A stretch of 64,000 nt of DNA, from the NCBI GenBank assembly GCA_938004185.1, contig CALKWN010000065.1, positions 496,001 through 560,000 on the forward strand, read 5' to 3'. The notes beneath the pieces are model-generated. The model was not told where the DNA came from, made no database searches, and saw nothing but the letters and a program-made list of their open reading frames with translations. This stretch comes from an uncultured candidate division WWE3 bacterium. Its GTDB lineage: Bacteria > Patescibacteriota > WWE3 > UBA101185 > UBA10185. Position 1 is the first letter of the stretch, and every line of letters starts with the position of its first letter. The translations under genes were made by a program, and so were the position numbers. Of this stretch, positions 35,387 to 44,161 are shown piece after piece.

Positions 35387-37195
35387 TTAAATCTTTCCCA
35401 GCTTTCTTGCCAGGCTTTCGGCTTCACTAAGCATAGCGTCCAAATCGTCTAAACCCTTCATCCAAAAACTTTTGTCGGCGATGTCTATTCCTAAATCCGC
35501 GAATGCCTGGCGGGGTGACATTGAAGTTCCGACACTTAAAAACTTTTTAACTTTTTGCACAAAAGCCGAATCGTCCTTTACCATACTTTTTAAAGACTTC
35601 GATATTAATTCTCCCGAAGCGTAAGAATAAACATAAAAATAATTTCTTATGTGACTCCAGTAAACCCACCAATTTTCGGATCCGGGATTAAGTTCTACCC
35701 CGTCCCCCATGTAAGCTCCCATATTCTTTAAAAATACCTCTCCGATTTTTTTCAGGGACATATACCCCTCACTCCTATATATAGTATGCAAATCTTTTTC
35801 AAGGTTGTAGCATGCGACCTGCCTGTGAATGGAAGATACGGCTCCATCGAGTCTGTGCATTAAGATTGCTAGTCTCCTTTCATCATCTACATTCTTTGCG
35901 ATCTCATCGATCACAAAATCTTCCATGAAAGTGCTGGCAACTTCGGCAGTACAGGTATATACATCGCAATTCAGAGCATTCTGTGCCTTGTTCATTAACT
36001 CGGCATTAATTGCATGACCCATTTCGTGAGCAAGCGTGGTTACATCATTTAATCTTCCGGTGTGGTTAAGCATTACAAATACCGGAAGTTCTTTTTCTAC
36101 GTGAACACAAAAAGCTCCCGAATCTTTTCCTTTTTTGGGAAGGACGTCCAGCTGTCCGTTTTTCAAAAAAGTTTCAAATATCTCACTAAACTCTCCGTCA
36201 AGTTTGCCGAATACTTCTGATACCAGATCGGCAGCTTTTTCAAATGGGTAGCTTACATCCAAAGCCTCGTATTCCACATTTCTCTCATGGTATTGGAGTT
36301 TTTCCACGCCCATCAATTTTGCTTTCAATTTATAGTGTCTTTGTGAGATATCGAATCTCGAAGTTACGGAATCCACCAAACTATCAACCACTTCAGTATC
36401 TATATTATCTACCAAATGCCTGGAAGAGTCGGGTCTTGGAAACCCTCTCAACGCGTCAAACACCTTTTTGTTATGGAGTATTGAATTGAGCTCGTACTCG
36501 GCTACCGGAGCGTGTTTGGACAAAATGTCGTTTATCGCTAAAGCGGCAGAATCTCTCGACTCCTTATTTGTACTATTTATAGTGTCCAGTAATTCCGAAA
36601 AATTCTTTACGGTTTTTTTGCCGTCCTCACCGACAATCTCTCTTTCTTCACGTGATACAAAATCCGAAACCATTGTCACCCAATTGCTCCAGGCGGTTTT
36701 TGTAATAAGGTTTAATATTTTTTCTTCGGGTTCGCTCAACAGGTGTTTGGCCGAATCAAACTTTCTCTTTATATAGTGTCTGTAATCCGCAAGTTCTTTA
36801 CTTTCCAAAAAAGCCTTCTGCCTACCTTCAGGAATCCTCGAAATCCTCTGTTCGAAAAACTCGAGCTCATTTTCAATCATGGTGCCGATGTCTTCGATCT
36901 TTCCGAGTTCTGCCTTAATTTCGGTGTCCTGTTGGTCAAGCTGGTGCTTTAGCCAATAGTAGTATCCGGGTCTTCCCGACATACCTATAGTAGCTGACAG
37001 GGCTTCGATCTCATCAAGTGCTTCTTTCAACACTTCGGGGCTCTCCGTATAATCAGTTCTGTCCCGCCACTTAGCAACAAACTCAAGGTTCTTTTTCACT
37101 ATATTTTCAAGCTCCGACCTAACGGTGTCCTTATCAAATACAGGGTACAAAAGACCCAAATTCCAGTCCTTTTTTATATCAAAATTAGATGCCAT
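35387..37195 (-). CDS. pepF: Oligoendopeptidase F (M3 family)
   Basis: 602 aa from the ATG at 37195, chosen because TATAAT (37203-37208) lies 7 nt before it. The zinc motif HEMGHAINAELM is near residue 390, with the flanking TTLAHEMGH and NCDVYTCTAEVASTFMED regions typical of M3 PepF. It is a cytoplasmic metallopeptidase that degrades oligopeptides. Transcribed divergently from greA. Confidence 0.93.
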   Translation of the reverse strand: MASNFDIKKDWNLGLLYPVFDKDTVRSELENIVKKNLEFVAKWRDRTDYTESPEVLKEALDEIEALSATIGMSGRPGYYYWLKHQLDQQDTEIKAELGKIEDIGTMIENELEFFEQRISRIPEGRQKAFLESKELADYRHYIKRKFDSAKHLLSEPEEKILNLITKTAWSNWVTMVSDFVSREEREIVGEDGKKTVKNFSELLDTINSTNKESRDSAALAINDILSKHAPVAEYELNSILHNKKVFDALRGFPRPDSSRHLVDNIDTEVVDSLVDSVTSRFDISQRHYKLKAKLMGVEKLQYHERNVEYEALDVSYPFEKAADLVSEVFGKLDGEFSEIFETFLKNGQLDVLPKKGKDSGAFCVHVEKELPVFVMLNHTGRLNDVTTLAHEMGHAINAELMNKAQNALNCDVYTCTAEVASTFMEDFVIDEIAKNVDDERRLAILMHRLDGAVSSIHRQVACYNLEKDLHTIYRSEGYMSLKKIGEVFLKNMGAYMGDGVELNPGSENWWVYWSHIRNYFYVYSYASGELISKSLKSMVKDDSAFVQKVKKFLSVGTSMSPRQAFADLGIDIADKSFWMKGLDDLDAMLSEAESLARKLGKI

Positions 37196-37266
37196 AATCT
37201 GCATTATATCACCATATTAATGCCGTTATTCATTGGAATAACGCTATAACCTAGAGTTTTGACAGG

Positions 37267-37295
37267 TTGACACTCCTTTTTAAATGTGATAAATA
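37267..37295 (+). promoter_or_regulatory. Sigma-70 promoter of greA-lysS
   Basis: TTGACA (37267-37272), 17-nt spacer, TAAATA (37290-37295). Predicted start near 37302 gives a ~77-nt leader with a Shine-Dalgarno AGGTGA before greA. Confidence 0.6.
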
Positions 37296-37378
37296 TAACC
37301 TTGTTCAAAAGACTTTCCCCTCAAGTTATAAGGTGGGGACATTTTTTTTGAAGTTCTCTTAATGAAAAGGTGAATATT

Positions 37379-37849
37379 ATGAATAAAAAAGACGTTATAT
37401 ATGTTACAAAAGAAGGTTTGGAAAAACTAAAGGCTGAATTAGCCGAGTTGAATGATGTCAAAAGACCTGAGGTCGCGAGAAGAATAAAAGACGCCCGCGA
37501 AATGGGTGACATCTCGGAAAACTCCGAATACGACGCCGCAAGGCAAGAACAATCATACATCGAAGGAAGAATTGCCGAACTTGAAGAATTTATTAAAAAC
37601 GCTCAGATTTCCGAAGAAGGCGCGCAAAAAGATATTATCGGAGTAGGCGCAAAAGTAAAAATAAAAGTGGACAGCGAAGAGGTCGAATATCACATTGTCG
37701 GAGCTCCCGAAGCCAATCCTTTGGAAAAGAAAATATCTCATGAATCTCCCCTCGGTTCCGCCCTCGTAGGCAAAAAGGTAGGAGACAAAATAGAGGTTGA
37801 TGCCCCTATGGGTAAACTTCTATACACCATTCTTAAGATTGATTATTAA
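37379..37849 (+). CDS. greA: Transcription elongation factor GreA
   Basis: 156 aa from the ATG at 37379 (a GTG 9 nt upstream is less likely, since AGGTG is spaced well for the ATG). N-terminal coiled coil with YVTKEGLEKLKAELAEL and the tip EARxxGDISENSEYDAAR (here DAREMGDISENSEYDAA), then the C-terminal FKBP-like domain ending in GxKVGDKIEVDAPMG. GreA rescues backtracked RNA polymerase. lysS follows after 24 nt. Confidence 0.96.
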   Translation: MNKKDVIYVTKEGLEKLKAELAELNDVKRPEVARRIKDAREMGDISENSEYDAARQEQSYIEGRIAELEEFIKNAQISEEGAQKDIIGVGAKVKIKVDSEEVEYHIVGAPEANPLEKKISHESPLGSALVGKKVGDKIEVDAPMGKLLYTILKIDY

Positions 37850-37873
37850 AGCCATTTCTGGTTGAATGAGTTA

Positions 37874-39373
37874 ATGGCAACACTATCCGAACTAAGACAG
37901 GTCAGACTGGATAAACTTAAAAACCTGAGAGAATTGGGCATAGACCCTTACCCCCCGACTTCGTATAAATCTCACTCAAATATCGTTTTTCACGAAGATT
38001 TTGAAAAACTTGAAGGTAAAGAAGTTACTGCTTCCGGCCGAATTATTTCGATAAGAAAACACGGTAAGCTCGCGTTTATAGATCTTAAAGATGCCTCCGG
38101 AAAAATACAACTATATATAAAAGAAGACGCCCTTCTTAATCCCAACCGCCCGAACAGCGAGGTAGGATTTGACGAGCTGGGCCTGCTGGATGCCGGGGAT
38201 TTTGCGGAAGGAAAAGGCGTCCTTACCAAAACACAACGCGGCGAAATCTCGGTAGAAGTCAGTTCAATAAGAGTTCTTTCAAAATCTTTGCGCCCCCTAC
38301 CGGACGCTTGGGACGGACTAAAAGATAAAGAAACCCGTCTCAGAAGGCGCTACATAGACACAAATCTTAACCCCGAAGTTTATGAGAGATTTATAAGACG
38401 CTCAAAATTCTGGGAAGCTCACAGAGAGTTTTTTAAGCAACGCGGATTTATTGAAATGAACATTCCGGTTCTTGAAGCTACTCCCGGAGGAGCTGATGCT
38501 AATCCTTTTATTACACACATGGAAGCTCTCGACCAAGATTTTTATTTAAGAATTTCCCAAGAACTTTATTTAAAAAGATTAATAGGCGGCGGCTACGAAA
38601 AAGTTTACGAGATAGGACCTCGTTTCAGAAACGAAGGTTTGTCCGACGAACATCTCCCTGAACATATCGCGATGGAATTTTATTGGGCATACGCCGACTG
38701 GAACGACGGAATGAAATTTATAAAAGATCTTTTCTCGTTTATTACCGAAAATGTTTACGGTTACAAAAAATTTCAAATAAGAGGTTTTGAGGTCGATTTC
38801 GGAAAGGAATGGGAAATAATAGATTACGCTGAAATTTTAAAAGAAAAGTTCGGGCTCAATATTCTTGATTCAGAGTGGAAAGAAGTTAAAAAAATTCTTG
38901 AAAAAAATCACATAAAAATTGAAAAAGGAATGGGTTTCGAACGCGGTGTAGATGCTTTATGGAAACATATACGAAAAGATATTGCAGGTCCCGCTTTTGT
39001 TGTAAATGAGCCAAAATTCCTATCCCCTCTGGCTAAAGCAAACCCCGAAAATCCGATTTATGCTATGAGATTTCACCCTGTTGTTGCGGGAAGCGAACTC
39101 GGCAATGGTTTTTCTGAGCTTAACGATCCAGTCGACCAACTTGAAAGATTTAAAGAGCAGCAGGCATTGAGAGATAAAGGCGACAAAGAAGCTCAGTTTT
39201 TAGACATAGATTTTGTAGAGATGCTTGAGTACGGAATGCCACCGACATTAGGTTATGGTCATTCGGAAAGAGTGTTCTGGTTCTTAGAAAATGTTCCCGC
39301 AAGAGAAGGTGTGCCGTTCCCTCAACTAAGACATGAGATCGATTCGGTTACAAAAAATATTTACGATCTTTAA
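37874..39373 (+). CDS. lysS: Lysyl-tRNA synthetase, class II
   Basis: 499 aa using the ATG at 37874; a TTG four codons upstream is possible. OB-fold domain (GRIISIRKHGKLAFIDLKD) and class II core with TPGGADANPFITHM, LRISQELYLKRLIGGG, YEIGPRFRNEG and the motif 3 region MPPTLGYGHSERVFWFLEN. In the last, the usual GGLGIGIDRL is changed to LGYGHSERV, a notable deviation from most LysRS. It ligates lysine to tRNA-Lys. Confidence 0.88.
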   Translation: MATLSELRQVRLDKLKNLRELGIDPYPPTSYKSHSNIVFHEDFEKLEGKEVTASGRIISIRKHGKLAFIDLKDASGKIQLYIKEDALLNPNRPNSEVGFDELGLLDAGDFAEGKGVLTKTQRGEISVEVSSIRVLSKSLRPLPDAWDGLKDKETRLRRRYIDTNLNPEVYERFIRRSKFWEAHREFFKQRGFIEMNIPVLEATPGGADANPFITHMEALDQDFYLRISQELYLKRLIGGGYEKVYEIGPRFRNEGLSDEHLPEHIAMEFYWAYADWNDGMKFIKDLFSFITENVYGYKKFQIRGFEVDFGKEWEIIDYAEILKEKFGLNILDSEWKEVKKILEKNHIKIEKGMGFERGVDALWKHIRKDIAGPAFVVNEPKFLSPLAKANPENPIYAMRFHPVVAGSELGNGFSELNDPVDQLERFKEQQALRDKGDKEAQFLDIDFVEMLEYGMPPTLGYGHSERVFWFLENVPAREGVPFPQLRHEIDSVTKNIYDL

Positions 39374-39378
39374 AAAAT

Positions 39379-39978
39379 ATGGATAGGACGGTTTTAGATA
39401 GAGAATCAGCTCTCGCGCTTCTTCATGAACAAATGCAAAATCAAAATCTCCGCCGCCATTGCTACGCAGTCGGAAAAGTACTCGCCGATTTTTACGACTA
39501 TTTTCTGGAAAAAGATCTTTTAGAAACTTCTTTGAGCAAAGATCAATGGGAGGTGGCAGGAATTCTTCACGACGCCGACTGGGAAAAAACCAAAGACTGT
39601 CCGTCTCGGCACACACTTGAACTTTTAAGCTGGCTCGAAAATTATGAGGTAGCACCCGAACTTTTAAATTTATTCAATTCACACAACTCGAAAATTACCG
39701 GATTAAGGCGGCCTGAAACTCTTCTGGAATGGACACTTGAATGCTCCGACGAACTTACCGGATTTATTGTAGCTGTAGCCTTAGTAATGCCAAGTAAAAA
39801 GCTGACCGATGTGACAGTAGAAAGTGTCTTGAAAAAATTCAAACAAAAGGAATTTGCGAAGCAGGTTGAAAGAGAACAAATTTTATTGTGCGAAGAAAAA
39901 TTAGGAATTGATACGGAAGAATTTGTAAAAATTGTTTTGAACTCGATGAAGAATAATTCGGATCTTTTAGGTTTATAA
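39379..39978 (+). CDS. HD-domain hydrolase, predicted
   Basis: 199 aa. An HD phosphohydrolase core is visible: NLRRHCYAVGKVLADFYDYF (first His) and VAGILHDADWEKTKDC (HD pair), then HTLELLSWL and HNSKI supplying later His residues. The substrate is not predictable; relatives include nucleotidases and hydrolases of unclear role. It starts 5 nt after lysS and probably belongs to the greA-lysS unit. Confidence 0.72.
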   Translation: MDRTVLDRESALALLHEQMQNQNLRRHCYAVGKVLADFYDYFLEKDLLETSLSKDQWEVAGILHDADWEKTKDCPSRHTLELLSWLENYEVAPELLNLFNSHNSKITGLRRPETLLEWTLECSDELTGFIVAVALVMPSKKLTDVTVESVLKKFKQKEFAKQVEREQILLCEEKLGIDTEEFVKIVLNSMKNNSDLLGL

Positions 39979-39986
39979 AAAAGAAA

Positions 39987-40006
39987 CGGCCCCTTGTGAG
40001 GAGCCG
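39987..40006 (-). terminator. Terminator of the small basic-protein gene (possibly bidirectional)
   Basis: Stem CGGCtCC..GGGGCCG with one mismatch on the minus strand and a TTTCTTTTTT tail. It lies 80 nt past the small basic gene and 8 nt past the convergent HD gene. Only the minus reading has a T tract. Confidence 0.65.
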
Positions 40007-40085
40007 CTTCCGAAAACTTTTCAAAAGCAATGTAGTTAATTGAGAGCAGTTTGCTTTCTTTCGAAAGCTAATGCTCTAAGAAAAA

Positions 40086-40190
40086 TTACTTCTTTTTCTT
40101 AGTAGCTTTTTTAGCTTTTCTCTTAACGACTTTCTTTGCTTTCTTAACGGTTTTCTTTGCAACCTTCTTCGCTTTTTTCTTTACTGGCAT
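40086..40190 (-). CDS. 34-aa Lys/Ala/Val-rich histone H1-like protein
   Basis: 34 aa, starting MPVKKKAKKVAKKT and ending in four Lys; over half the residues are Lys or Arg and the rest almost only Ala, Val and Thr. Composition matches the C-terminal tail of histone H1 and bacterial AlgP/Hc1-like proteins, so it probably binds DNA or RNA. An exact AGGAGGTG (40198-40205) 8-9 nt before the ATG, a consensus-like promoter and a terminator support it as a real gene despite its size. Confidence 0.8.
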   Translation of the reverse strand: MPVKKKAKKVAKKTVKKAKKVVKRKAKKATKKKK

Positions 40191-40205
40191 CAAAGATCAC
40201 CTCCT

Positions 40206-40233
40206 AAAAAATTAGCACACAAACACTGTGTGC
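40206..40233 (-). terminator. Terminator-like hairpin in the leader of the basic-protein gene
   Basis: Minus strand perfect 7-bp stem GCACACA-GTGTT-TGTGTGC followed by TAATTTTTT, ending directly at the Shine-Dalgarno. It sits between promoter and start codon, so it may act as an attenuator. Confidence 0.6.
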
Positions 40234-40254
40234 CAAAGAAAATTATTATTGGGC

Positions 40255-40272
40255 AGAAATAAATTTATTTCT
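40255..40272. promoter_or_regulatory. 18-bp perfect palindrome, operator-like
   Basis: AGAAATAAATTTATTTCT is its own reverse complement. It begins about 10 nt after the predicted transcription start (near 40282) of the small basic-protein gene, a position suited to a repressor site or an RNA hairpin. Confidence 0.4.
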
Positions 40273-40288
40273 ATTCATTTGCACTTTA

Positions 40289-40317
40289 ATTACATATTTA
40301 TTTGAAGTGTTTGTCAA
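40289..40317 (-). promoter_or_regulatory. Sigma-70 promoter of the basic-protein gene
   Basis: Minus strand TTGACA (40312-40317), 17-nt spacer, TGTAAT (40289-40294). It gives a ~92-nt leader holding the palindrome and the terminator-like hairpin. Confidence 0.65.
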
Positions 40318-40359
40318 CATTTTTAAAGACATGGCATGAAATGATATCATTAAGATGAT

Positions 40360-41553
40360 ATGGAAAAAAATGACATTAAAGACACTAACGATTTTGAAAA
40401 TTTAACGCCCGAAGAAAAAGAACAGTTAATTCAGAAAAAGAAAAAGCTATTCATGAAAAGGGTTATTATTGCAGCGGTTGTTCTGCTTGTTGTAATACCG
40501 GCAATATCTCTGGCTCTAAAAATTAGAAAAGAGGTTATTCAGGACCGTGTCAGGTTTAAGTCGAGCACTTCCACCGAAGCTCCTGTGGTTATTGTACGCG
40601 AAGAGGAAAAGATAAGTGACCTCGACTATTCAAATACTAATCTCCAAATTTCTTTAAGGTACCCGAACACGGCTTTACTGACTGATTCGTACGACACGGC
40701 ACTCGGCGAAGGAAAAGTTGAAATAAAATATTCAAAGGACGACGATCCTAATTTTGTTCAGGGATGGACGGTTACAATTACAGTCTTCTCCACCAAGATA
40801 AGAGACCTTAATCAATTTGCAAACACCAGACTAACTGCAATGAAAGAGATGTGTCCTGAAAACGCTACCTACTCACAGGTAACCGAAGGAAAAATGGGTT
40901 CTTACGATTCAATAAATTACAGCATCGACTACTGTAACGGATATTACAGAAACTATTACATCTCGTTCGGCGGAAAATTTTTCGAAGTATCCAGGTACTA
41001 CAAAGGTGATGTGGGTTACAGACAGCAATACGAAACGGAAACTGTAGCAATATCAAATTCAATACAGTTTTTGCCGCAAAGTTTTGAGGTCACCGAATTT
41101 TTAAAAGGGGTCCGCGACGATGAATCGGGAATTTCTTTTGAATACCCCAACTATATGGTAAACACGTGCTCAATTCCTTTACCGACTGACGAAAAATATC
41201 GGACAATTTTATCGATGTGTGAAGAAGAAAATCCTGAGTACGGCGTGGTAATATCTGTGCTGAACCTGGATAGAGACAGGACTTTCGAAAGTCTTATGGA
41301 AACGGAAAAAAGTAAAATGTACGATGACTATTTCGCCGCCAAAGGCTTCCCTCCCGAGGGAAAAGAAGAAACAATCGATTTGAACGGAATATCTGCGATC
41401 AAGCTTTCTAACTATCACTGGAAAGATACCTATTATATATACGCACCCAAAAACACCGAAAGGGGTGCCGCCGCACTTATAGTAGGTGTAAAAGAGACCG
41501 CTCCGCTGGAAAACACAATCTCCTCCATAATTGATTCGATAAAATTCGAGTAA
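40360..41553 (+). CDS. Membrane-anchored extracytoplasmic protein, unknown
   Basis: 397 aa. Charged cytoplasmic N-terminus (1-31), one membrane helix (about 32-50), then ~340 residues outside, apparently two related PsbP/Mog1-like halves (ISLRYPNTALL near 90 and ISFEYPNYMV near 255 have the same pattern of a short beta strand in a tyrosine-proline context). I cannot name a family. Its stop overlaps the start of the methyltransferase gene by 1 nt. Confidence 0.7.
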   Translation: MEKNDIKDTNDFENLTPEEKEQLIQKKKKLFMKRVIIAAVVLLVVIPAISLALKIRKEVIQDRVRFKSSTSTEAPVVIVREEEKISDLDYSNTNLQISLRYPNTALLTDSYDTALGEGKVEIKYSKDDDPNFVQGWTVTITVFSTKIRDLNQFANTRLTAMKEMCPENATYSQVTEGKMGSYDSINYSIDYCNGYYRNYYISFGGKFFEVSRYYKGDVGYRQQYETETVAISNSIQFLPQSFEVTEFLKGVRDDESGISFEYPNYMVNTCSIPLPTDEKYRTILSMCEEENPEYGVVISVLNLDRDRTFESLMETEKSKMYDDYFAAKGFPPEGKEETIDLNGISAIKLSNYHWKDTYYIYAPKNTERGAAALIVGVKETAPLENTISSIIDSIKFE

Positions 41554-42272
41554 TGAAGCTTAAACAATACGACAAAAATCAAAAACATTCTTATTGCCTC
41601 GGTGCCTATCCCACAATTGAGCTTTTTAAGTACAGACCCAAAGCGGTAATTGAAGTTTTCATAAATCCGAAGGGTCAAAATAATAGAGGCGTAAAAGAAT
41701 TAGAAAAGATTGCGCGCCAGAACAACGTACGTGTTGAAAACGGAAATAAAGTGCTACAACGATTTTCCGGCAAAGAAAATGTTTATGCCGGAGCAAGATT
41801 TTCGAAATACGAGTGCTCGCTGGAAAAAGATTCTCCTCACATAGTCATGGATAAACCTGAAAATTTGGGTAACCTCGGTACTGTTGTAAGAAGTATGCAT
41901 GCTTTCGGATACAAAAATCTGGCTATAATAAGGCCTTCAGCAGACATATTTAATCCCAAAGTCATAAGATCCTCAATGGGTAGTGTTTTCGCCGTTAATT
42001 TTGAGTTTTTTAATAGCCTGGGGGAATATAAACAAAAGTACGAAAAAAACTTATACATACTTACACCTAAAGCCGACACTTCTCTCGAAGAATTAAGAGA
42101 AAATGTAGAAATCAACAAATCCGCCTTTGTGTTCGGAAGCGAGTCGTCGGGTTTTTCCGGAAAAGAACTCGGGCTGGGAAAAAACATTAGAATTGACTTT
42201 TCAAAAGATGTCGATTCACTAAATGTAAGCATAGCCGCCGGTATTATAATGCACCGATTCAAAACCATTTAA
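41553..42272 (+). CDS. SpoU/TrmH-type RNA 2'-O-methyltransferase
   Basis: 239 aa. An N-terminal L30e-like substrate-binding part (YCLGAYPTIELFK...) is followed by the SPOUT knot: motif 1 DKPENLGNLGTVVRSMHAFG, motif 2 FVFGSESSGFS and motif 3 VDSLNVSIAAGIIMHRF. SAM-dependent methylation of rRNA or tRNA ribose is expected; which RNA cannot be read from the sequence. Translationally coupled (ATG overlapping TAA) to the upstream membrane protein. Confidence 0.88.
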   Translation: MKLKQYDKNQKHSYCLGAYPTIELFKYRPKAVIEVFINPKGQNNRGVKELEKIARQNNVRVENGNKVLQRFSGKENVYAGARFSKYECSLEKDSPHIVMDKPENLGNLGTVVRSMHAFGYKNLAIIRPSADIFNPKVIRSSMGSVFAVNFEFFNSLGEYKQKYEKNLYILTPKADTSLEELRENVEINKSAFVFGSESSGFSGKELGLGKNIRIDFSKDVDSLNVSIAAGIIMHRFKTI

Positions 42273-42301
42273 CGGGCTTTCCGCATGGTAAAATTTTCTT
42301 C

Positions 42302-42598
42302 ATGCACCTAGAAGATAAAGTTGAGCTGTTGAGAAAACGTCTCTCAGAACAACGCAAAAAATTGGAAAAAGCCACCATAGAAAAAGGGCTTGCCGCCGAA
42401 GAAAACAAAGATCTGCGCGAAAATTTTGCATACGACTACTGGGTAGATCAGGAAAGACTTATTACAGCCAGGATACACGCAACTCTAAAAGAAATCGAAA
42501 GCTTAACAAAGAGGCCCAAGATCAAAAAACATCCCACAAAGAAAAAATCTGAAAATATCGATAAAATAAAGGACCTTCCGAAAAATAAGTGGTTGTAA
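42302..42598 (+). CDS. Small charged coiled-coil protein, unknown
   Basis: 98 aa, very rich in Lys and Glu; residues 1-75 form one or two amphipathic helices (VELLRKRLSEQRKKLEKATIE) and the tail is basic. No family recognised. TAAAAT lies 7 nt before the ATG, so it may have its own leaderless transcript. Confidence 0.55.
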   Translation: MHLEDKVELLRKRLSEQRKKLEKATIEKGLAAEENKDLRENFAYDYWVDQERLITARIHATLKEIESLTKRPKIKKHPTKKKSENIDKIKDLPKNKWL

Positions 42599-42645
42599 AG
42601 CAACCCTGTGTTGAAATACAAACAATTCCGTGCAAATATTAAAAC

Positions 42646-43578
42646 ATGATGACAAAAATTTTTAACTGGGTTAAAACCCACAAACTTGCTACCGTAAATA
42701 TTTTATTCATACTTTTCGTTTTGTGGATCTTCAGCCCTTTCAGATATTTGATATCGGGCGGTTTAAATAGCAGAAGAACATCTATAGATTCAATGACCTC
42801 TGAATACGGGGGAACTCCTATTGCAGGTTCGGCGAAATCACTAAATTTACAGATGCCTTCATACGAAGCTGCTCCTCAGCCTGATGTGACCGACCGCAAA
42901 GTCGTTGTCAATTCAAATTTTTCATTATTAGTAAAAGACGTCACTGATACGGTGTCAAAAATAAAAGGTAAAACTACGGAAATGGCAGGATACATGGTAA
43001 ACACAAATATTCAAAGGGCCGAATATTCCGAAAGTGCCGTTTTGGAAATAAGAATACCTTCGGACAAAGTAGAACAAATGACTGAATATTTAAGAATGCT
43101 GTCGGTAAAAGTAGTTTCGGAAAATGTGAGCGGAAGAGATATTACCGATAAATACGTAGATGTCGAAAGAAGAATTTCGGATCTCGAACGACAAAAAACA
43201 CGCATGCAAGAAATTATGGATCAGGCAGTTAATGTAAGTCAGATGCTTGAGATACAAAGAGCTTTAGACACCATTCAGAATCAAATAGATAACTATAAAG
43301 GACAGTTGATATATATGGAGGGGACAACGACCACAAGTAAATTAACCATACATCTTTCTACTGACGAACTTGCTCTTCCTTACGCACCTGAACAACCTTG
43401 GAGACCTGAAGCCGTATTTAAAAGAGCTGTAAGATCGATGCTGGGCACTGCTCAGAATATCGGAAGCGCCGTTATATGGCTGGCTGTCTACTCACCGATT
43501 ATCATCGGGATCATTGTAGCAGTAAAAGTGGTTAAAAAGCTTAAAAACAGGAAAAAAATTACTGCCGATGGAAAATAA
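42646..43578 (+). CDS. DUF4349 domain membrane protein
   Basis: 310 aa. A first membrane helix (about 13-30), then the DUF4349 region: VVVNSNFSLLVKDVTDTVSKI, a coiled coil (about 165-225, ending in IYMEGTTTTSKLTIHLS), and a C-terminal membrane helix (about 272-295). Topology is two helices with the domain outside. DUF4349 proteins are envelope proteins of unknown role. The next gene overlaps by 11 nt. Confidence 0.85.
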   Translation: MMTKIFNWVKTHKLATVNILFILFVLWIFSPFRYLISGGLNSRRTSIDSMTSEYGGTPIAGSAKSLNLQMPSYEAAPQPDVTDRKVVVNSNFSLLVKDVTDTVSKIKGKTTEMAGYMVNTNIQRAEYSESAVLEIRIPSDKVEQMTEYLRMLSVKVVSENVSGRDITDKYVDVERRISDLERQKTRMQEIMDQAVNVSQMLEIQRALDTIQNQIDNYKGQLIYMEGTTTTSKLTIHLSTDELALPYAPEQPWRPEAVFKRAVRSMLGTAQNIGSAVIWLAVYSPIIIGIIVAVKVVKKLKNRKKITADGK

Positions 43579-44134
43579 CGAGTCCTTCCAACCCGAGCTC
43601 TTTAGTTTAGCTCCTGACGGAAGCGGTAAAATAGAAAAAATCGGCGGCGAAGAATATAAAGAAGAAAAAACGCCGCCGACGGAAAATGAAGAGCTTGATA
43701 AATTCATAAGCGAGCACCAAAAAAAATATCCCTGTAAGGTAAACCCGGTAAGACTTCCTTATATATTAAATGGGTCTGGAGGGAAAGAAATTGAAACTGA
43801 AGAAGAGATGAAAATAGTTGCGAAGAACGCCTTATCTGAATGGGTAAAAGGAAAGCCTGCTTACGATAAGCTCGGGCTCGAGGAATTGGAAAAAAAGTTT
43901 TTCGAAGATCAAAAGAAACTGAAAGAATACAGAGAAAAAATGAAAAAAGTCTGGGAAGAGTATAAACAAAATCCGGAACCCGAAACCATAGATACAATCA
44001 CCCCTGATCCAAAAGAGGATAAGAAGGAAAAAGATAGAAACGAAAAACCTCCATACACCGGCTGGCATAACCAATGGGAAAACGAAAAAGAAGAACGCGA
44101 AGAAAACAACTCCGATGAAGAAAAAAGCGAGTAG
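43568..44134 (+). CDS. Acidic, mostly disordered protein, unknown
   Basis: 188 aa, rich in Glu, Lys and Pro, with a more ordered middle (about 45-125, including YPCKVNPVRLPYILNGSGG) and a Lys-Glu-rich tail. No membrane segment or known motif. It overlaps the DUF4349 gene by 11 nt and is probably translated with it. Confidence 0.6.
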   Translation: MENNESFQPELFSLAPDGSGKIEKIGGEEYKEEKTPPTENEELDKFISEHQKKYPCKVNPVRLPYILNGSGGKEIETEEEMKIVAKNALSEWVKGKPAYDKLGLEELEKKFFEDQKKLKEYREKMKKVWEEYKQNPEPETIDTITPDPKEDKKEKDRNEKPPYTGWHNQWENEKEEREENNSDEEKSE

Positions 44135-44161
44135 TTATTTATAGTTAAAACGCTGCTTCTA

